Numbered from the stretch's first letter, positions 20,490 to 32,060 are shown. The stretch: DNA of 64,000 bases from Erwinia sp. (GCA_964016415.1 OZ024666.1:1593310-1657309), one strand, 5' to 3'. Translations and numbers: made by a program. The notes: a model not told the origin generated them from the letters alone.

Positions 20490-21376
20490 GTAACCGCCAA
20501 CCTGCATTCCCTGTCATCTGGCCTGCCCCGGCAAAGCTAAATCTGTTTTTATATATCACAGGTCGCCAGGCAGATGGCTATCACACACTGCAGACACTGT
20601 TTCAATTCCTTGATTACGGTGATGACATCACACTTTATCCAACAGAGGACGGAAGGGTTACCCTGGACACCCCGCTTTCCGGTGTAGATGATGAAGATAA
20701 CTTACTTACCAGAGCCGCACGATTGCTGAAGGCTGAAGCTATAAAACAGCAACGCATAAATGACAAATACGGGGTGAGAATAAGCATCACCAAACGTCTG
20801 CCAATGGGCGGCGGCTTAGGCGGAGGATCATCCAATGCCGCAACCGTACTGGTGGCGCTGAATGCAATATGGAAATTGAACTTCACTCTCACCCAACTCG
20901 CCGAATTTGGTCTGCAACTGGGGGCCGATGTTCCTGTTTTTGTGGCTGGCCACGCTGCCTTTGCCGAGGGTATTGGCGAGCAATTAACCCCGGTGGTTAC
21001 TTATGAAAGATGGTATCTGGTGATTCACCCCGGCGTGAGTGTGTCAACCCCTTTGATTTTTAATGACCCGCAACTTATTCGTAACACCCCGGTTCGTGAT
21101 TTAGCGCAACTCCTGAGCGATAATTATCACAATGATTGTGAGCCAGTCGTGAGAAAACGCCTCCCCGAGGTTGAACAGCTTGTTTCCTGGCTGCTAGAAT
21201 ACGCGCCGTCACGCCTGACCGGAACAGGAGCCTGTGTGTTTGCAGAATTCGATACCGAGCATGCCGCACGTCAGGTGCTGAACAATATACCCAGTAAATG
21301 GCGTGGTTTTGTTGCGCGAGGGGCTAATGTCTCGCCACTACACCGTTTGCTTAGTGAGCAATTAAAACCACAATGA
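20486..21376 (+). CDS. ispE: 4-diphosphocytidyl-2-C-methyl-D-erythritol kinase
   Basis: A 296-residue GHMP kinase of the MEP isoprenoid pathway, phosphorylating CDP-methylerythritol. [22 protein letters not shown] opens the fold, and the ATP loop is [27 protein letters not shown] is the C-terminal motif. Slightly longer than E. coli IspE (283). It overlaps lolB by four bases; lolB-ispE-prs is the standard enterobacterial order. Confidence 0.95.
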   Translation: MSNRQPAFPVIWPAPAKLNLFLYITGRQADGYHTLQTLFQFLDYGDDITLYPTEDGRVTLDTPLSGVDDEDNLLTRAARLLKAEAIKQQRINDKYGVRISITKRLPMGGGLGGGSSNAATVLVALNAIWKLNFTLTQLAEFGLQLGADVPVFVAGHAAFAEGIGEQLTPVVTYERWYLVIHPGVSVSTPLIFNDPQLIRNTPVRDLAQLLSDNYHNDCEPVVRKRLPEVEQLVSWLLEYAPSRLTGTGACVFAEFDTEHAARQVLNNIPSKWRGFVARGANVSPLHRLLSEQLKPQ

Positions 21377-21451
21377 TAGTAGTAATACGACTGTGGTTTG
21401 ATTATTTTGGTATGAAACGATCATTAACAGTTTTTCGCCCGGTACTGTTAA

Positions 21452-22441
<990 letters not shown>

Positions 22442-22450
22442 GCATTCATT

Positions 22451-22478
22451 CGCGGGATGACGTTTTTGCCATCCCGCG
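22451..22478 (+). terminator. Hairpin downstream of prs
   Basis: A 9-bp stem (CGCGGGATG and complement) with a 10-base loop begins nine bases after the prs stop. No T tract follows, so termination is only probable. Confidence 0.55.
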
Positions 22479-22569
22479 CTTCGCTACTTATTCTCGAGGA
22501 TTATCTCTGCTCTTGCGGAGCCATACACGCCTCGTTGCTGCATATGCAAGCACAGAAGAGTATCAAGGC

Positions 22570-22824
22570 TCAGCGCCGGTTACCGTAACGACTTATCCAA
22601 TAGTAACGATTAGTAATTTTTTCATGTCCGCCCAGTAATGCCCCCAACAGCCATAACAATGCACCGACGAAAATGAGCATTATTGCCAGATAAACCGCGT
22701 ACTGTGGTAGTTCCAGCGCGATGATATCATGCGCAATCGCATAACCTATCCCGAGAAACATCAAAATCATTCCTACCGCCATTAATACATTACCTGCCAG
22801 ATCTATCTTGTGACTTTTCATCAT
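22570..22824 (-). CDS. ychH: YchH family stress membrane protein
   Basis: An 84-residue protein with two membrane helices (LAGNVLMAVGMILMFLGIGYA-like and a second after ELPQYAVY), then GALLGGHEKITNRYYWISRYG, which corresponds to the E. coli YchH C-terminal part. E. coli YchH is a stress-induced inner-membrane protein of unknown mechanism. GGGGGG lies ahead of tandem ATG codons at 22824. Divergent from pth, as in E. coli. Moderate divergence from E. coli is visible in the loop. Confidence 0.8.
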   Translation of the reverse strand: MMKSHKIDLAGNVLMAVGMILMFLGIGYAIAHDIIALELPQYAVYLAIMLIFVGALLWLLGALLGGHEKITNRYYWISRYGNRR

Positions 22825-23122
22825 ATATCCCCCCGCTGACGGATTTCTTGCCTCGCCAGCTCGTGTGAAACACACTCTCCATGCGGTGGGTAAGTTGCAT
22901 TACTTTCCCTAATACAACTCGCGGCACCCGCTTAAAACAGCCTTACATTAGCTGAACGGGTAATTTAATTTTATGTTGTCTGTGATCTGTTCGTTGCGTG
23001 TCTGATCACATTTTATCTCTGTCTTCCCTCTATCAAATCCCGCAATCAGAGAGCGATACTTTGAGTTCTTCTACACAGCAACGTAAACTGTATAAACAGC
23101 GATAAGTTGATGGAAAAAATAA

Positions 23123-23707
23123 GTGAGTGAATTCAAACTGATCGTCGGGCTTGCCAACCCCGGCAGTGAATATGCAGCCACCCGGCATAATGCGGGTGCA
23201 TGGTATCTGGAATTATTAGCGCGGCGTCACAATCTGACTTTGAAAGAAGAGAGTAAATTTTTTGGTCACACTGCGCGTTTGCTCAGTGATGGCCAGGACA
23301 TCCGTCTGCTGATCCCAAACACGTTTATGAATCTTAGTGGCAAGGCCGTGGCAGCAATAGCATCATTTTACCGTATCTCACCTGAGGAGATTCTCGTTGC
23401 ACATGACGAGCTGGATTTACCGCCAGGCGTCGCCAAACTTAAACAAGGTGGCGGGCATGGTGGACATAACGGATTAAAAGACATCATCAGCCAGCTTGGC
23501 AACAATGCCAATTTTCATCGACTGCGCATCGGCATCGGTCACCCCGGAGATCGTAATAAAGTGGTTGGTTTTGTGCTCGGCAAACCGCCGCTTCAGGAAC
23601 AGACACTCATCGATAATGCGGTAGATGAAGCTGTGCGCTGCACTGAAGTGTGGTTAAAAGAGGGAAAAATAAAGGCAATGAACCGTCTTCATGCTTTCAA
23701 AGGATAA
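23123..23707 (+). CDS. pth: Peptidyl-tRNA hydrolase
   Basis: A 194-residue esterase that recycles peptidyl-tRNA. GTG start at 23123. [19 protein letters not shown] contains the catalytic His22 (His20 in E. coli), followed by [21 protein letters not shown] and [14 protein letters not shown]. Length and sequence are very close to E. coli Pth (194). Essential and intact. Confidence 0.96.
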   Translation: MSEFKLIVGLANPGSEYAATRHNAGAWYLELLARRHNLTLKEESKFFGHTARLLSDGQDIRLLIPNTFMNLSGKAVAAIASFYRISPEEILVAHDELDLPPGVAKLKQGGGHGGHNGLKDIISQLGNNANFHRLRIGIGHPGDRNKVVGFVLGKPPLQEQTLIDNAVDEAVRCTEVWLKEGKIKAMNRLHAFKG

Positions 23708-23708
23708 A

Positions 23709-23738
23709 ACCCGCTCAGCTGACAACCAGCTGGCGGGT
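23709..23738. terminator. Shared hairpin between converging pth and SulP gene
   Basis: An interrupted stem (ACCCG..CAGCTG with complement CAGCTG..CGGGT) directly after the pth stop and ten bases from the stop of the converging transporter. No strong T tract. Confidence 0.5.
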
Positions 23739-23747
23739 AGAGTTGCG

Positions 23748-25229
23748 CTATTCGTTATCTGAGGCAACTTTATAATCAGGATCATCCAGCTCATGACTGC
23801 AGAAAGCACCTGACTTTTTCAGCAAACTGATGCAGTCAGCGCTAAGATGCCGTAATCTGACTCGTTTTCCCGCCTCAACGTAACGCGTGGTCAGCTTATC
23901 GATCGCTTCAACACCACTCGAATCCATCACCCTGGTACGGGCAAAATCGATTATCACACTTTCGGGGTCTTTTTCCGGTCTGAACAGCTCGTTGAGGCTC
24001 GCCGCTGAACCAAAAAAAAGCGGACCTTCGAGTTGATAGTACTGTTCACCCTGTGACTGATACTGACCAATCAGCGTAATACGCGCATGCTGCCAGGCAA
24101 AGACTAGCGCCGACACAATAACGCCGACAATCACCGCCACAGCTAAATCAGTAAAGATGGTCACCAGTGTCACAATAATCATGATCAGGGCATCCGCTTT
24201 TGGCATGCGTTTCAGTCTCTTAAATGAACTCCATTCAAAAGTATTAATACACACCACAAACATGATGCCAGCCAGTGCCGCCACAGGTAACATTGCGATA
24301 TAGGGTGAAAGACTGATCACAAACAGGATCAGTAACAACGCGCCGACCAGATTGGAGATACGCCCACGCCCCCCGGAAGTGAAATTAATAATCGATTGAC
24401 CGATCATCGCACAACCAGCAAAGCTGCCGAAAAAACCACACAAGGTATTACCTATTCCCTGCGCAACACACTCCTTATTACCCCGCCCTTTTTTACTACC
24501 CATTTCATCCAGCACCGCCAGAGTCAGTAAAGACTCAATCAGACCGACCAGGGCGATGATCACCGCATATGGCAGCACAATTTTCAGTGTTGCCCAGCTT
24601 AGCGGTGCATCAGGCAAATGGAACGCAGGCAATGTGCCGGAGATGTCGGCTAAATCACCTACCCGTTTGGTATCGAGCCCAAAGCCAATCGCAATCGCAC
24701 TAATAGCAATCAGTGCAGTCAGTGAGCCAGGTATCACTTTAGTGAATTTTGGAAACAGCCAGACAATCAGCATAGCAAGCGCTACAAGCGCATACATCAA
24801 TGGCCCCTGCCCTTTGATCATAGGTATCTGCGCCAACGCGATGACAATCGCCAGGCCATTAACAAACCCGTAGATTGCAGGCTGAGGCACCAGACGAATA
24901 AACTTACCCAGTTTAAATAACCCGATAAGCAACTGGATAATCCCGGCGAGGATGGTTGCCAGTAACACATATTCATAACCATGCGTCTGAATCAGACTGA
25001 CCAGCACCACGATGATTGAGCCTGCCGCACCAGAGATCATGCCGGGCTTCCCGCCCACCAGTGCTGTAATTAAACCGAGAATAAAGGCTGTATGCAGACC
25101 GATGATCGGTGACAGCCCGGCGAGCAATGAAAAGGCTGTTGCCTCTGGGATCAATGCGACCGACACTACAGCGCCCGCCAGAATATCGTTTTTCACCTCG
25201 GTCAGGCGGGTACGAGTCAAATTAAACAT
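23748..25229 (-). CDS. SulP family anion transporter with STAS domain
   Basis: A 493-residue inner-membrane transporter of the SLC26/SulP family. The membrane domain opens with NDILAGAVVSVALIPEATAFSLLAGL, and a C-terminal STAS domain holds VIIDFARTRVMDSSGVEAID. E. coli has the SulP protein DauA (succinate/C4-dicarboxylate) at a comparable locus, but DauA is longer (about 550) and the sequence here is only distantly similar from memory. Substrate could be bicarbonate, sulfate or a dicarboxylate. Frame intact. Confidence 0.85.
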   Translation of the reverse strand: MFNLTRTRLTEVKNDILAGAVVSVALIPEATAFSLLAGLSPIIGLHTAFILGLITALVGGKPGMISGAAGSIIVVLVSLIQTHGYEYVLLATILAGIIQLLIGLFKLGKFIRLVPQPAIYGFVNGLAIVIALAQIPMIKGQGPLMYALVALAMLIVWLFPKFTKVIPGSLTALIAISAIAIGFGLDTKRVGDLADISGTLPAFHLPDAPLSWATLKIVLPYAVIIALVGLIESLLTLAVLDEMGSKKGRGNKECVAQGIGNTLCGFFGSFAGCAMIGQSIINFTSGGRGRISNLVGALLLILFVISLSPYIAMLPVAALAGIMFVVCINTFEWSSFKRLKRMPKADALIMIIVTLVTIFTDLAVAVIVGVIVSALVFAWQHARITLIGQYQSQGEQYYQLEGPLFFGSAASLNELFRPEKDPESVIIDFARTRVMDSSGVEAIDKLTTRYVEAGKRVRLRHLSADCISLLKKSGAFCSHELDDPDYKVASDNE

Positions 25230-25386
25230 GCTAATTCCAGATAATAAAAGTAGATCAGAAAGTCTGTATGTAAGTGAGCTGTGCTACGGAAGTAGTGTAT
25301 GTCAGATTTTGTCAGGATGACACTCTCCACCTGTTTTCAGCCTGACTAAGATGATAATTCAGCGTCATGATAAAAGAAAAACTGTG

Positions 25387-25392
25387 TATAAT
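25387..25392 (+). promoter_or_regulatory. Candidate -10 element for ychF
   Basis: TATAAT at 25387-25392 lies about 84 bases before the ychF start. The matching -35 region is weak, so this is a suggestion only. Confidence 0.45.
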
Positions 25393-25475
25393 GCGCGGTC
25401 AAAAGCGTTTTCAATTTACATAAGCGACTGATCGTTTTCTGTGGTCAGTATGTTAGCGATTAAGGTGATTTAAAC

Positions 25476-26567
25476 ATGGGATTCAAATGCGGTATAGTTG
25501 GCCTGCCTAACGTCGGTAAATCGACACTGTTCAATGCATTAACCAAGGCAGGTATTGAAGCAGCAAACTTTCCTTTCTGCACCATTGAACCGAATACCGG
25601 TATTGTTCCCATGCCTGACCCTCGTCTGGATAAACTGGCTGAAATCGTAAAACCTCAGCGCATCCTGCCGACCACAATGGAATTCGTTGATATCGCCGGG
25701 CTGGTGAAAGGTGCATCGAAAGGTGAAGGTCTTGGTAACCAATTCCTGACCAATATTCGTGAGACAGAAGCGATTGGCCATGTGGTGCGTTGCTTTGAAA
25801 ATGACAACATCATCCATGTCAATAATAAAGTGGACCCGGCTGACGATATCGAGGTCATTAATACCGAGCTGGCGCTGGCCGATCTTGATACCTGTGAACG
25901 TGCGCTGCAGCGTGTGCAGAAAAAAGCCAAAGGTGGCGATAAAGATGCCAAAGCAGAGCAGGCGGCACTGGAAAAGTGTCTGCCACATCTCGCTAATGCC
26001 GGCATGTTGCGTGCCCTGGACCTGACTGAAGAAGATAAAGCGGCTATCCGTTATCTCAGTTTCCTGACGCTGAAACCCACCATGTATATTGCCAACGTCA
26101 ACGAAGATGGTTTTGAAAACAATCCTTATCTCGACACAGTGCAGAAGATTGCTGATGCCGAAGGTTCTGTGGTGGTCGCTGTCTGCGCTGCGGTTGAAGC
26201 TGACATTGCCGAGCTGGAAGATGCTGACCGCGAAGAGTTTATGGCAGAACTGGGACTGGAAGAGCCAGGGCTGAACCGGGTTATTCGTGCCGGTTACGCA
26301 CTGTTAAATCTGCAAACCTATTTCACCGCTGGCGTAAAAGAAGTGCGTGCCTGGACAATCCCTGTTGGCGCTACCGCACCCCAGGCGGCAGGAAAAATCC
26401 ACACCGACTTTGAAAAAGGCTTTATCCGCGCTCAAACAATTGCCTATGAAGATTTCATCAGCTACAAGGGTGAACAAGGTGCTAAAGAAGCCGGAAAAAT
26501 GCGCTCAGAAGGTAAAGAATACATCGTCAAAGATGGCGATGTAATGAACTTCCTGTTTAACGTCTAA
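25476..26567 (+). CDS. ychF: Redox-regulated ATPase YchF
   Basis: A 363-residue Obg-family P-loop ATPase, the E. coli length. G1 loop [15 protein letters not shown]3 [20 protein letters not shown], and the family-specific NVNE in place of the GTPase NKxD motif, which explains ATP preference. A helical insertion and a C-terminal TGS domain ([21 protein letters not shown], then [20 protein letters not shown]) follow. Associated with ribosomes and oxidative stress. Its stop is the boundary to the mobile-element region. Confidence 0.95.
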   Translation: MGFKCGIVGLPNVGKSTLFNALTKAGIEAANFPFCTIEPNTGIVPMPDPRLDKLAEIVKPQRILPTTMEFVDIAGLVKGASKGEGLGNQFLTNIRETEAIGHVVRCFENDNIIHVNNKVDPADDIEVINTELALADLDTCERALQRVQKKAKGGDKDAKAEQAALEKCLPHLANAGMLRALDLTEEDKAAIRYLSFLTLKPTMYIANVNEDGFENNPYLDTVQKIADAEGSVVVAVCAAVEADIAELEDADREEFMAELGLEEPGLNRVIRAGYALLNLQTYFTAGVKEVRAWTIPVGATAPQAAGKIHTDFEKGFIRAQTIAYEDFISYKGEQGAKEAGKMRSEGKEYIVKDGDVMNFLFNV

Positions 26568-26815
26568 ATAAAATTTGTTGTGTCATGGGGGTTCATTGAA
26601 TCTCATAAAAACGGCAAATCCCTGTGAAATCCACGCAATTGCGTGGATTTTTCATTTTACAATGTCTCAATTCATCTCGTAACAACGCTGTCAACAATGA
26701 GTACGCAGCGGAGTACATCAAACAACTATCTTTATTTTGGGTTACTGCAATAACGACATAATAAAAAGAATCATTATGGTCACCGTACTCTAATTCCTCA
26801 CTGGCAGTGCCGAAA
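26566..26815 (+). repeat. Imperfect 250-bp direct repeat, copy A
   Basis: Starts in the ychF stop codon and ends inside the first codons of an integrase remnant. Copy B lies at 30852-31100. The left 40 bases and the right 150 bases are nearly identical, while the middle (about 26610-26660) differs. The most conserved block spans about 26668-26800. Likely the attachment-site and integrase leader of two related elements integrated in tandem. Confidence 0.85.
26627..26652 (+). terminator. Rho-independent terminator of ychF
   Basis: A 10-bp perfect stem (AAATCCACGC) with a 4-base loop, ending in a T-rich tract. Present in repeat copy A only; the corresponding part of copy B has diverged. Confidence 0.8.
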
Positions 26816-27143
26816 CAAAAACACTATCGACTCAATAAGTTCAACGGTCTCTACCTCGAAGTGAAACCCAATGGCAAAAAGGCATGGCGCTATCGGTTTA
26901 AACTCAACGGTAAATCCAGTATGTTTGCGCTGGGTGAGTATCCGATGTTCAAACTTGCCGAAACCCGTGAGAAATGCGAGCAAGTGCGTAAGCAGGTCGC
27001 AGATGGAGTTAGCCCTACTCAGGCTCGCCAGTTAGATAAGATCCGCTAGGTCAATGACGTTTCTAACACCTTTGAGCTGATCGCCAAAGAGTGGTTGCAG
27101 ATGAAAGACTGGGCCGAAATCACCAAAACTCGCCGACTGAATA
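26776..27143 (+). pseudogene. P4-type integrase, N-terminal remnant
   Basis: ATG 26776 reads MVTVL then hits a stop. After a small shift the frame resumes as PKQKHYRLNKFNGLYLEVKPNGKK and runs to a TAG at 27047, after which homology continues (NTFELIAKEWLQMKDWAEITKTRRLN) until the IS at 27144. This is the arm-binding domain and the start of the core-binding domain of a phage-P4-like tyrosine recombinase; the catalytic domain is absent. A GTG at 26807 could in principle start a short peptide. Confidence 0.8.
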
Positions 27144-27159
27144 TGTAAGTATCCCAATA

Positions 27160-27998
27160 TTAGTTCCATGCACTTTTTGAGATTTCCGGTTTCTCATTCA
27201 TCAGCCGATATTCTTCCGGCGTCAGGTTATTCAGGGATTCATGAGGTCGCACACTGTTGTATTCATTCAGCCAGCGTTCCGTTATTTCCCGTACTTCATT
27301 CAGCGTTCTGAACAGATAAAAATCCAGTATTTCGGTCCGGTACGTTCGGTTAAACCTTTCTGTAAATGCGTTCTCTCTTGGCTTACCCGGCCTGATAAAT
27401 TCCAGTATCACGCCATGCTCTTCTGCCCACTGCGCCAGAGTCAGCGATATCAGTTCCGGTCCGTTATCCATCCGCATCTTCAGTGGATATCCACGGTTTG
27501 CCACTATTCTGTCCAGTACCCGAACGACACGCTGCGCCGGGATATTCAGATCTATTTCGATAGCCAGAGCTTCACGGTTAAAATCATCAACGACTTTGAA
27601 AGTCCGAAAACGTCGGCCACATGTCAGTGCGTCGTGCATAAAATCAATCGACCAGCTCTGGTTAGGTGCTTCCGGTGTTGCCAGCGGAGCTGGATCACGC
27701 ACCGGCAAACGTTGCTTACTTTACGACGAAAATTCAGTTTTAGCAGACAGTAAATCCGGTGTACACGCTTATGGTTCCAGACATTACCCTGTCTGCGAAG
27801 TACCTGAAAAAGCTTCTTAAATCCGTAGCGGGGATAGCGTTCAGCCGCTTCCGTCAGTGCCTGAACCACGGATTCGTCACGCCGGGTATCAGGCTGATAG
27901 AAAAATACCGTCCTGCTCAGTGATAACGTCCTGCATGCCTGACGTATGCTCATCGCAAACTGCGAGACCAGATAGCTGGCGAGCTCACGCTTTATCAC
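27160..27998 (-). pseudogene. IS3-family transposase OrfB, frameshifted
   Basis: Two frames together make the rve-type transposase. The first (from GTG 27998) holds MSIRQACRTLSLSRTVFFY to LLKLNFRRK. The second (from about 27715) continues KQRLPVRDPAPLATPEAPNQ through the DDE domain: SIDFMHDAL with the first Asp, RMDNGPELIS with the second, and the Glu in ENAFTERFNRTYR. One base is missing at about 27715, where a codon such as GGT would restore the frame. Confidence 0.85.
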
Positions 27999-28003
27999 TG
28001 GCT

Positions 28004-28270
28004 TTAAAGCTTTTTTTCAATAACGTCTTTCAGTGCCCGGTTCTCAAGATTCAGGTCGGCAAACATCTGTTTGAGGCGGTGGTTTTCGTCTTCCGGCTCT
28101 TTTATTTTCTTGATATCAGCCGCTTCCATCCCGCCATATTTGGCTTTCCAGTTATAATAGCTGGCTTCTGAAATAGCAGCCTCACGGCAGACATCTTTCA
28201 CCGTTCGTCCGGCTTCAACAGACTTCAAAACGGCGATAATCTGGTGTTCGGTGAATCGTACTTTACGCAT
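28004..28270 (-). CDS. IS3-family transposase OrfA
   Basis: An 88-residue protein with a helix-turn-helix (FTEHQIIAVLKSVEAGRTVKDVCREAAISEASYYNWKAKYGG, cited in part) and a leucine-zipper-like helix LKQMFADLNLENRALKDVI. The pattern is that of IS407/IS51-like groups of the IS3 family; the exact subgroup is uncertain. Near its end GAAAAAAAGC is the expected -1 programmed frameshift site, giving EKKALKPVIKREL in the OrfAB fusion. Confidence 0.85.
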   Translation of the reverse strand: MRKVRFTEHQIIAVLKSVEAGRTVKDVCREAAISEASYYNWKAKYGGMEAADIKKIKEPEDENHRLKQMFADLNLENRALKDVIEKKL

Positions 28271-28433
28271 GGTGATCTCCTTTTGGGGACATAATCAGTA
28301 TGTCGGAAGATCTCTAAAAGTGAATGGTTCTTTTTACAGGGATACTTACACACCCAACATGTTTTTTCCTTGAGGCCCTGACACCAGAAAAGACATCAAC
28401 ATGCTAATCAGAAAGTAAACTATATATCAATTC

Positions 28434-29374
28434 TTAAAGTCCACCAAAAGAGCTAATAGCAAGATATGCTTCCCCTGTTTGTGATGAATGTCTTCTTACT
28501 CGTGAAATTATATCGTCAAATTTCATACCACCAGATAAGAACAAATACAAATGGCTATAATCTAGCAATATAAGTGGGGTGCCACTACCAGATGACTCTT
28601 TTATAGCAACTGATGAACATCCAGAAATCGATATCATTATTGCCATAGTATTGTCTGCCATTTTGTTAACTTTTGCTTTCAAAGTGTCAATGTCTATAGC
28701 ATCAGACTGTGATTTTTGGAACTTCAACTCAACTATATATGTGGTTCCCTCAATAGTTAACGCACCATCCACCTGCCTACCATTAGTTTTGTATGGTTTT
28801 CTGCTAATTATCTCACAGTAATCAGCAAGCCTAAAAAACCATTCTTCAAATGCATAACCACCATTTTGTGTTCCAATGTCTTTATGCAAACTTTCAAACT
28901 CTGATCTTAATTTTAGCAAATCAGTTTCAGAACGTTTTACTTCTTCCCTTTTTTTTTCGACCGGTCTCTATATTCTTTTTTTTCTTTCTCATTTTGAGCT
29001 TTCTCTTTCTGTTTTGAGATATATACTCTTAACTCTTGAACTGATTTATTTGCCGATAATATCATTTACTGAGAGTCCTCCCACCCCCTTAAATCGGGAA
29101 ATGATATTTGCTCAGACAAATTAATTGCCATTATAAAAATAACACTATTCCCTTTAGGATTACTCTGCAATTTTTGGAATAAGCGGTCTAAAAAATTCCG
29201 CTTTGATTCATCCTCACGCCATGTTGATATAAAACTTTCTGAGATATGGCAAGATAACAAAAATTTTTTCAACGCAGGTTTTCGCCAAAATGATCTCAAA
29301 AGAGCCTCATAAACTAACGTAATCAAGACAGGAGTAATCTGAATGTCCAAATCGATATCCTTACTATCGAGCAA
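28434..29374 (-). pseudogene. Predicted defence-type nuclease with coiled coil and PD-(D/E)xK domain, broken twice
   Basis: Reading one frame leftwards from about 29374: a helical N-terminal module (SFWRKPALKKFLLSCHISES, then NFLDRLFQKLQ, ending FPDLRGWEDSQ), a TAA at 29066-29068, then in the same frame MILSANKSVQELRVYISKQK and a charged coiled coil. A nine-A run near 28950 loses one base, and the frame resumes as REEVKRSETDLLKLRSEF, followed by GGYAFEEWFFRLADY and the nuclease core RQVDGALTIEGTTYIVELKF (Asp and ExK). The layout resembles abortive-infection (AbiJ-type N-terminus) or restriction-like proteins; that comparison is inference. No ATG is available at the 5-prime end, where a TTG is the best start. 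Confidence 0.6.
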
Positions 29375-29712
29375 TGACCAGTATTGCGCACTAGCTATTT
29401 ATAAATAGATGACAGAATTTTACCATGATACTTCGCTATGAAAAACTCAATGCTGGGCAAGTAGTAGTAAAAAAATCACCAACAAGAGTGATTGAAAAAA
29501 CATCAAAAACAGATAGTTACGATCACTCATGTATCGCAAGCGTGATTTTAAGCCTATCAACAGCAAGAGATAACGCCTCATGGAGGTCTCCTTTCATCTC
29601 CTGCTCATACTCACCATTCCTGAACATTGTAGTGGAAATTGTAGTGGCATAGTGAATTTGGCCACCTGAATAGAGGTGATATCATCACCTCATAGTCAAA
29701 ATAGGTGACATT
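29375..29712. other. Region between the nuclease remnant and an IS3 remnant
   Basis: No gene is well supported. On the minus strand a 34-codon frame (MFRNGEYEQEMKGDLHEALS..., about 29525-29629) has coding-like composition and could be the end of a lost small gene. The plus-strand frame 29425-29652 looks like its antisense shadow. Confidence 0.35.
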
Positions 29713-29984
29713 ATGACTGGACGTACCAGACGCAATTTCAGCCCCGAGTTTCGCCTCGAAGCAGCTCAGTTAGTTCTTGATCAGCATTACACCGTTGCCG
29801 CCGCTGCCACTGCGATGAATGTCGGCAAATCCACGATGGATAAATAGGTTCGACAACTGAAAGAAGAGCGAGCGGGAAAATCACCCATAGCTTCACCCAT
29901 GACACCTGAGCAGATTGAGATACGTGAGTTGAAGAAAAGACTTCAACATGCTGAAATAGAGAGAGATATATTAAAAAAGGCTAC
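29713..29984 (+). pseudogene. IS3-family OrfA remnant (IS911/IS150-like)
   Basis: ATG 29713 starts [20 protein letters not shown], then [16 protein letters not shown] followed by TAG where relatives have Trp, then [20 protein letters not shown] and [20 protein letters not shown], ending at KKAT. It is cut exactly where an IS30 end begins at 29985. A different IS3 subgroup from the element at 27144. Confidence 0.85.
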
Positions 29985-30808
<824 letters not shown>

Positions 30809-30851
30809 GCGTCTAACCTGCTATAACATGTATTAAACCAGGTAACTGTCA

Positions 30852-31100
30852 AAATAAAATTTGTTGTCTAATGATGTTTCGCTGAATCTCATAAAACCGG
30901 ATAATACATATAAAATACAATCGGTTGTGTGAATTTTTTATTTCATGAGTCTCAACTCATCTCGTAACAACGCTGTCAACAATGAGTACGCAGCGGAGTA
31001 CATCAAGCATCTATCTTTAATTTGGGTTACTGCAATAACGACACAATAAAAAGGATCATTATGGTTACCGTACTCTAATGCCGCACTGGCAGTGCCGAAA
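30852..31100 (+). repeat. Imperfect 250-bp direct repeat, copy B
   Basis: Partner of 26566-26815. It begins AAATAAAATTTGTTG as in copy A and ends in the same integrase start codons, including the identical early stop (ATG GTT ACC GTA CTC TAA). The conserved block again covers the roughly 120 bases before the integrase start. Confidence 0.85.
31061..31100 (+). pseudogene. Second integrase, first codons only
   Basis: ATG 31061 repeats the start of the integrase remnant at 26776 (MVTVL, then the same frame break, then GSAEK). The rest has been deleted, and rtcB-like sequence begins at about 31108. It shares the frame-breaking lesion with copy A. Confidence 0.65.
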
Positions 31101-31107
31101 AGACAGC

Positions 31108-31191
31108 AATGTGATTGATGAAATTCCGATGGCGTATAAAGATATTGATGCCGTGATGGCCGCAGAAGCAATTTCTGCGGCCAACTCATAA
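31108..31191 (+). pseudogene. RtcB RNA ligase, C-terminal scrap
   Basis: A 27-residue frame NVIDEIPMAYKDIDAVMAAE resembles the C-terminal region of RtcB-type RNA ligases (VIDE.P.AYKDID.VM.AQ), then ends AISAANS. The last codons form a perfect 10-bp inverted repeat (GGCCGCAGAA and complement, 31158-31182), so the end is not the native RtcB C-terminus. Recognised from memory of the family; the match is short. Confidence 0.5.
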
Positions 31192-31252
31192 ACGGGAGTG
31201 AGCGTAATCAGAGCAGCGTGATTATGTTCCTCCCGATGACAGGCTGTACTCA

Positions 31253-31944
31253 TCAACTCAATGCCAAAGTAACCGCTCTTTCTGCATGTAATTGCGTGGT
31301 GTCATACAGAGGGAGTGAGCAGTCTTTCTGAGCTATCAGTAGCCCTATTTCCGTGCAACCGAGAATTACAGCCTGGCATCCTTGCGCTTGCAGAGTGTTA
31401 ATGATTGCTGGTAAATTTGCCGGAACTTTTCACGTACAATGCCCTGACACAGTTCATTGTAAATAATTTGATGTACCTGATTGCGCGCCTCTTGATCTGG
31501 CGTTACGACCTGCAGGTCAAATTTTTCTGTCAGTCGTGAAGTGTAAAAGTCCTCTTCCATGGTAAAGCGGGTTCCCAGCAACCTGACACGAGTGATCCCA
31601 TCCTCACGCAGACGCAGAGCTGTTGCATCCGCAATATGCACTACCGGAATGGCAATGCTGCCACTGATTTGTGGTTCAACTTTGTGCATGGTATTAATAC
31701 AGATCAACAGAAAATCTGCGCCAGCACGTTCAACTGCTTGTGCTGCCTGCATCAATATTTGTGCTGTGGCTGGCCAGTCACCTGCATGTTGTCGTGTTTC
31801 TATCTCAGCAAAATCGACACTGTTGAGGATAATCTTTGCGGAGCTTAAGCCGCCCAGCTGCTGACGCACTCCTTCATTAATCGCTTTGTAGTAGCTGAGC
31901 GTTGATTCCCAACTCATTCCACCCAGCAACCCGATAGTTTTCAT
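31253..31944 (-). pseudogene. YgeA-like aspartate/glutamate racemase, frameshifted near the C-terminus
   Basis: ATG 31944 starts MKTIGLLGGMSWESTLSYY and the frame follows E. coli YgeA (broad-specificity amino acid racemase) to QQSLT. It then loses one base near 31388 and ends at TAA 31366-31368. The missing part continues in another frame as LQAQGCQAVILGCTEIGLLI, then LPLYDTTQLHAERAVTLALS, ending at TGA 31253. The first active-site Cys (INTMHK region, LICINTMH) is present, but the second, in GCTEIG, is lost from the open frame, so the product should be inactive. Confidence 0.8.
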
Positions 31945-32060
31945 TATGATGGCACCATTTAATGGAGTGGTTATTTCGCTCAGCATACCCGAAGCCAGCT
32001 GGCGACTGAAGCTAATAGTTAACCAACTGTGGCTTGTAATGCAGATTACGCCTTCATATG

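Larger units (their letters stand above)
27144..28350 (-). mobile_element. IS3-family insertion sequence, 1207 bp
   Basis: Terminal inverted repeats TGTAAGTATCCC at 27144-27155 and the complement at 28339-28350 bound the element. orfA and orfB lie on the minus strand with an A7G slippery run between them, as in other IS3 members. orfB has a frameshift, so this copy is probably immobile by itself. The bases beyond the two ends show no target duplication and only the left side continues the integrase, suggesting recombination or deletion next to the IS. Confidence 0.88.

Noticed and set aside
23748..25229. dauA
   Set aside because: Locus position is similar but the protein is about 57 residues shorter and only distantly similar to E. 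coli DauA from memory, so I left the symbol blank.
29425..29652. 75-codon plus-strand frame
   Set aside because: It mirrors a more coding-like short minus-strand frame and has no recognisable features.
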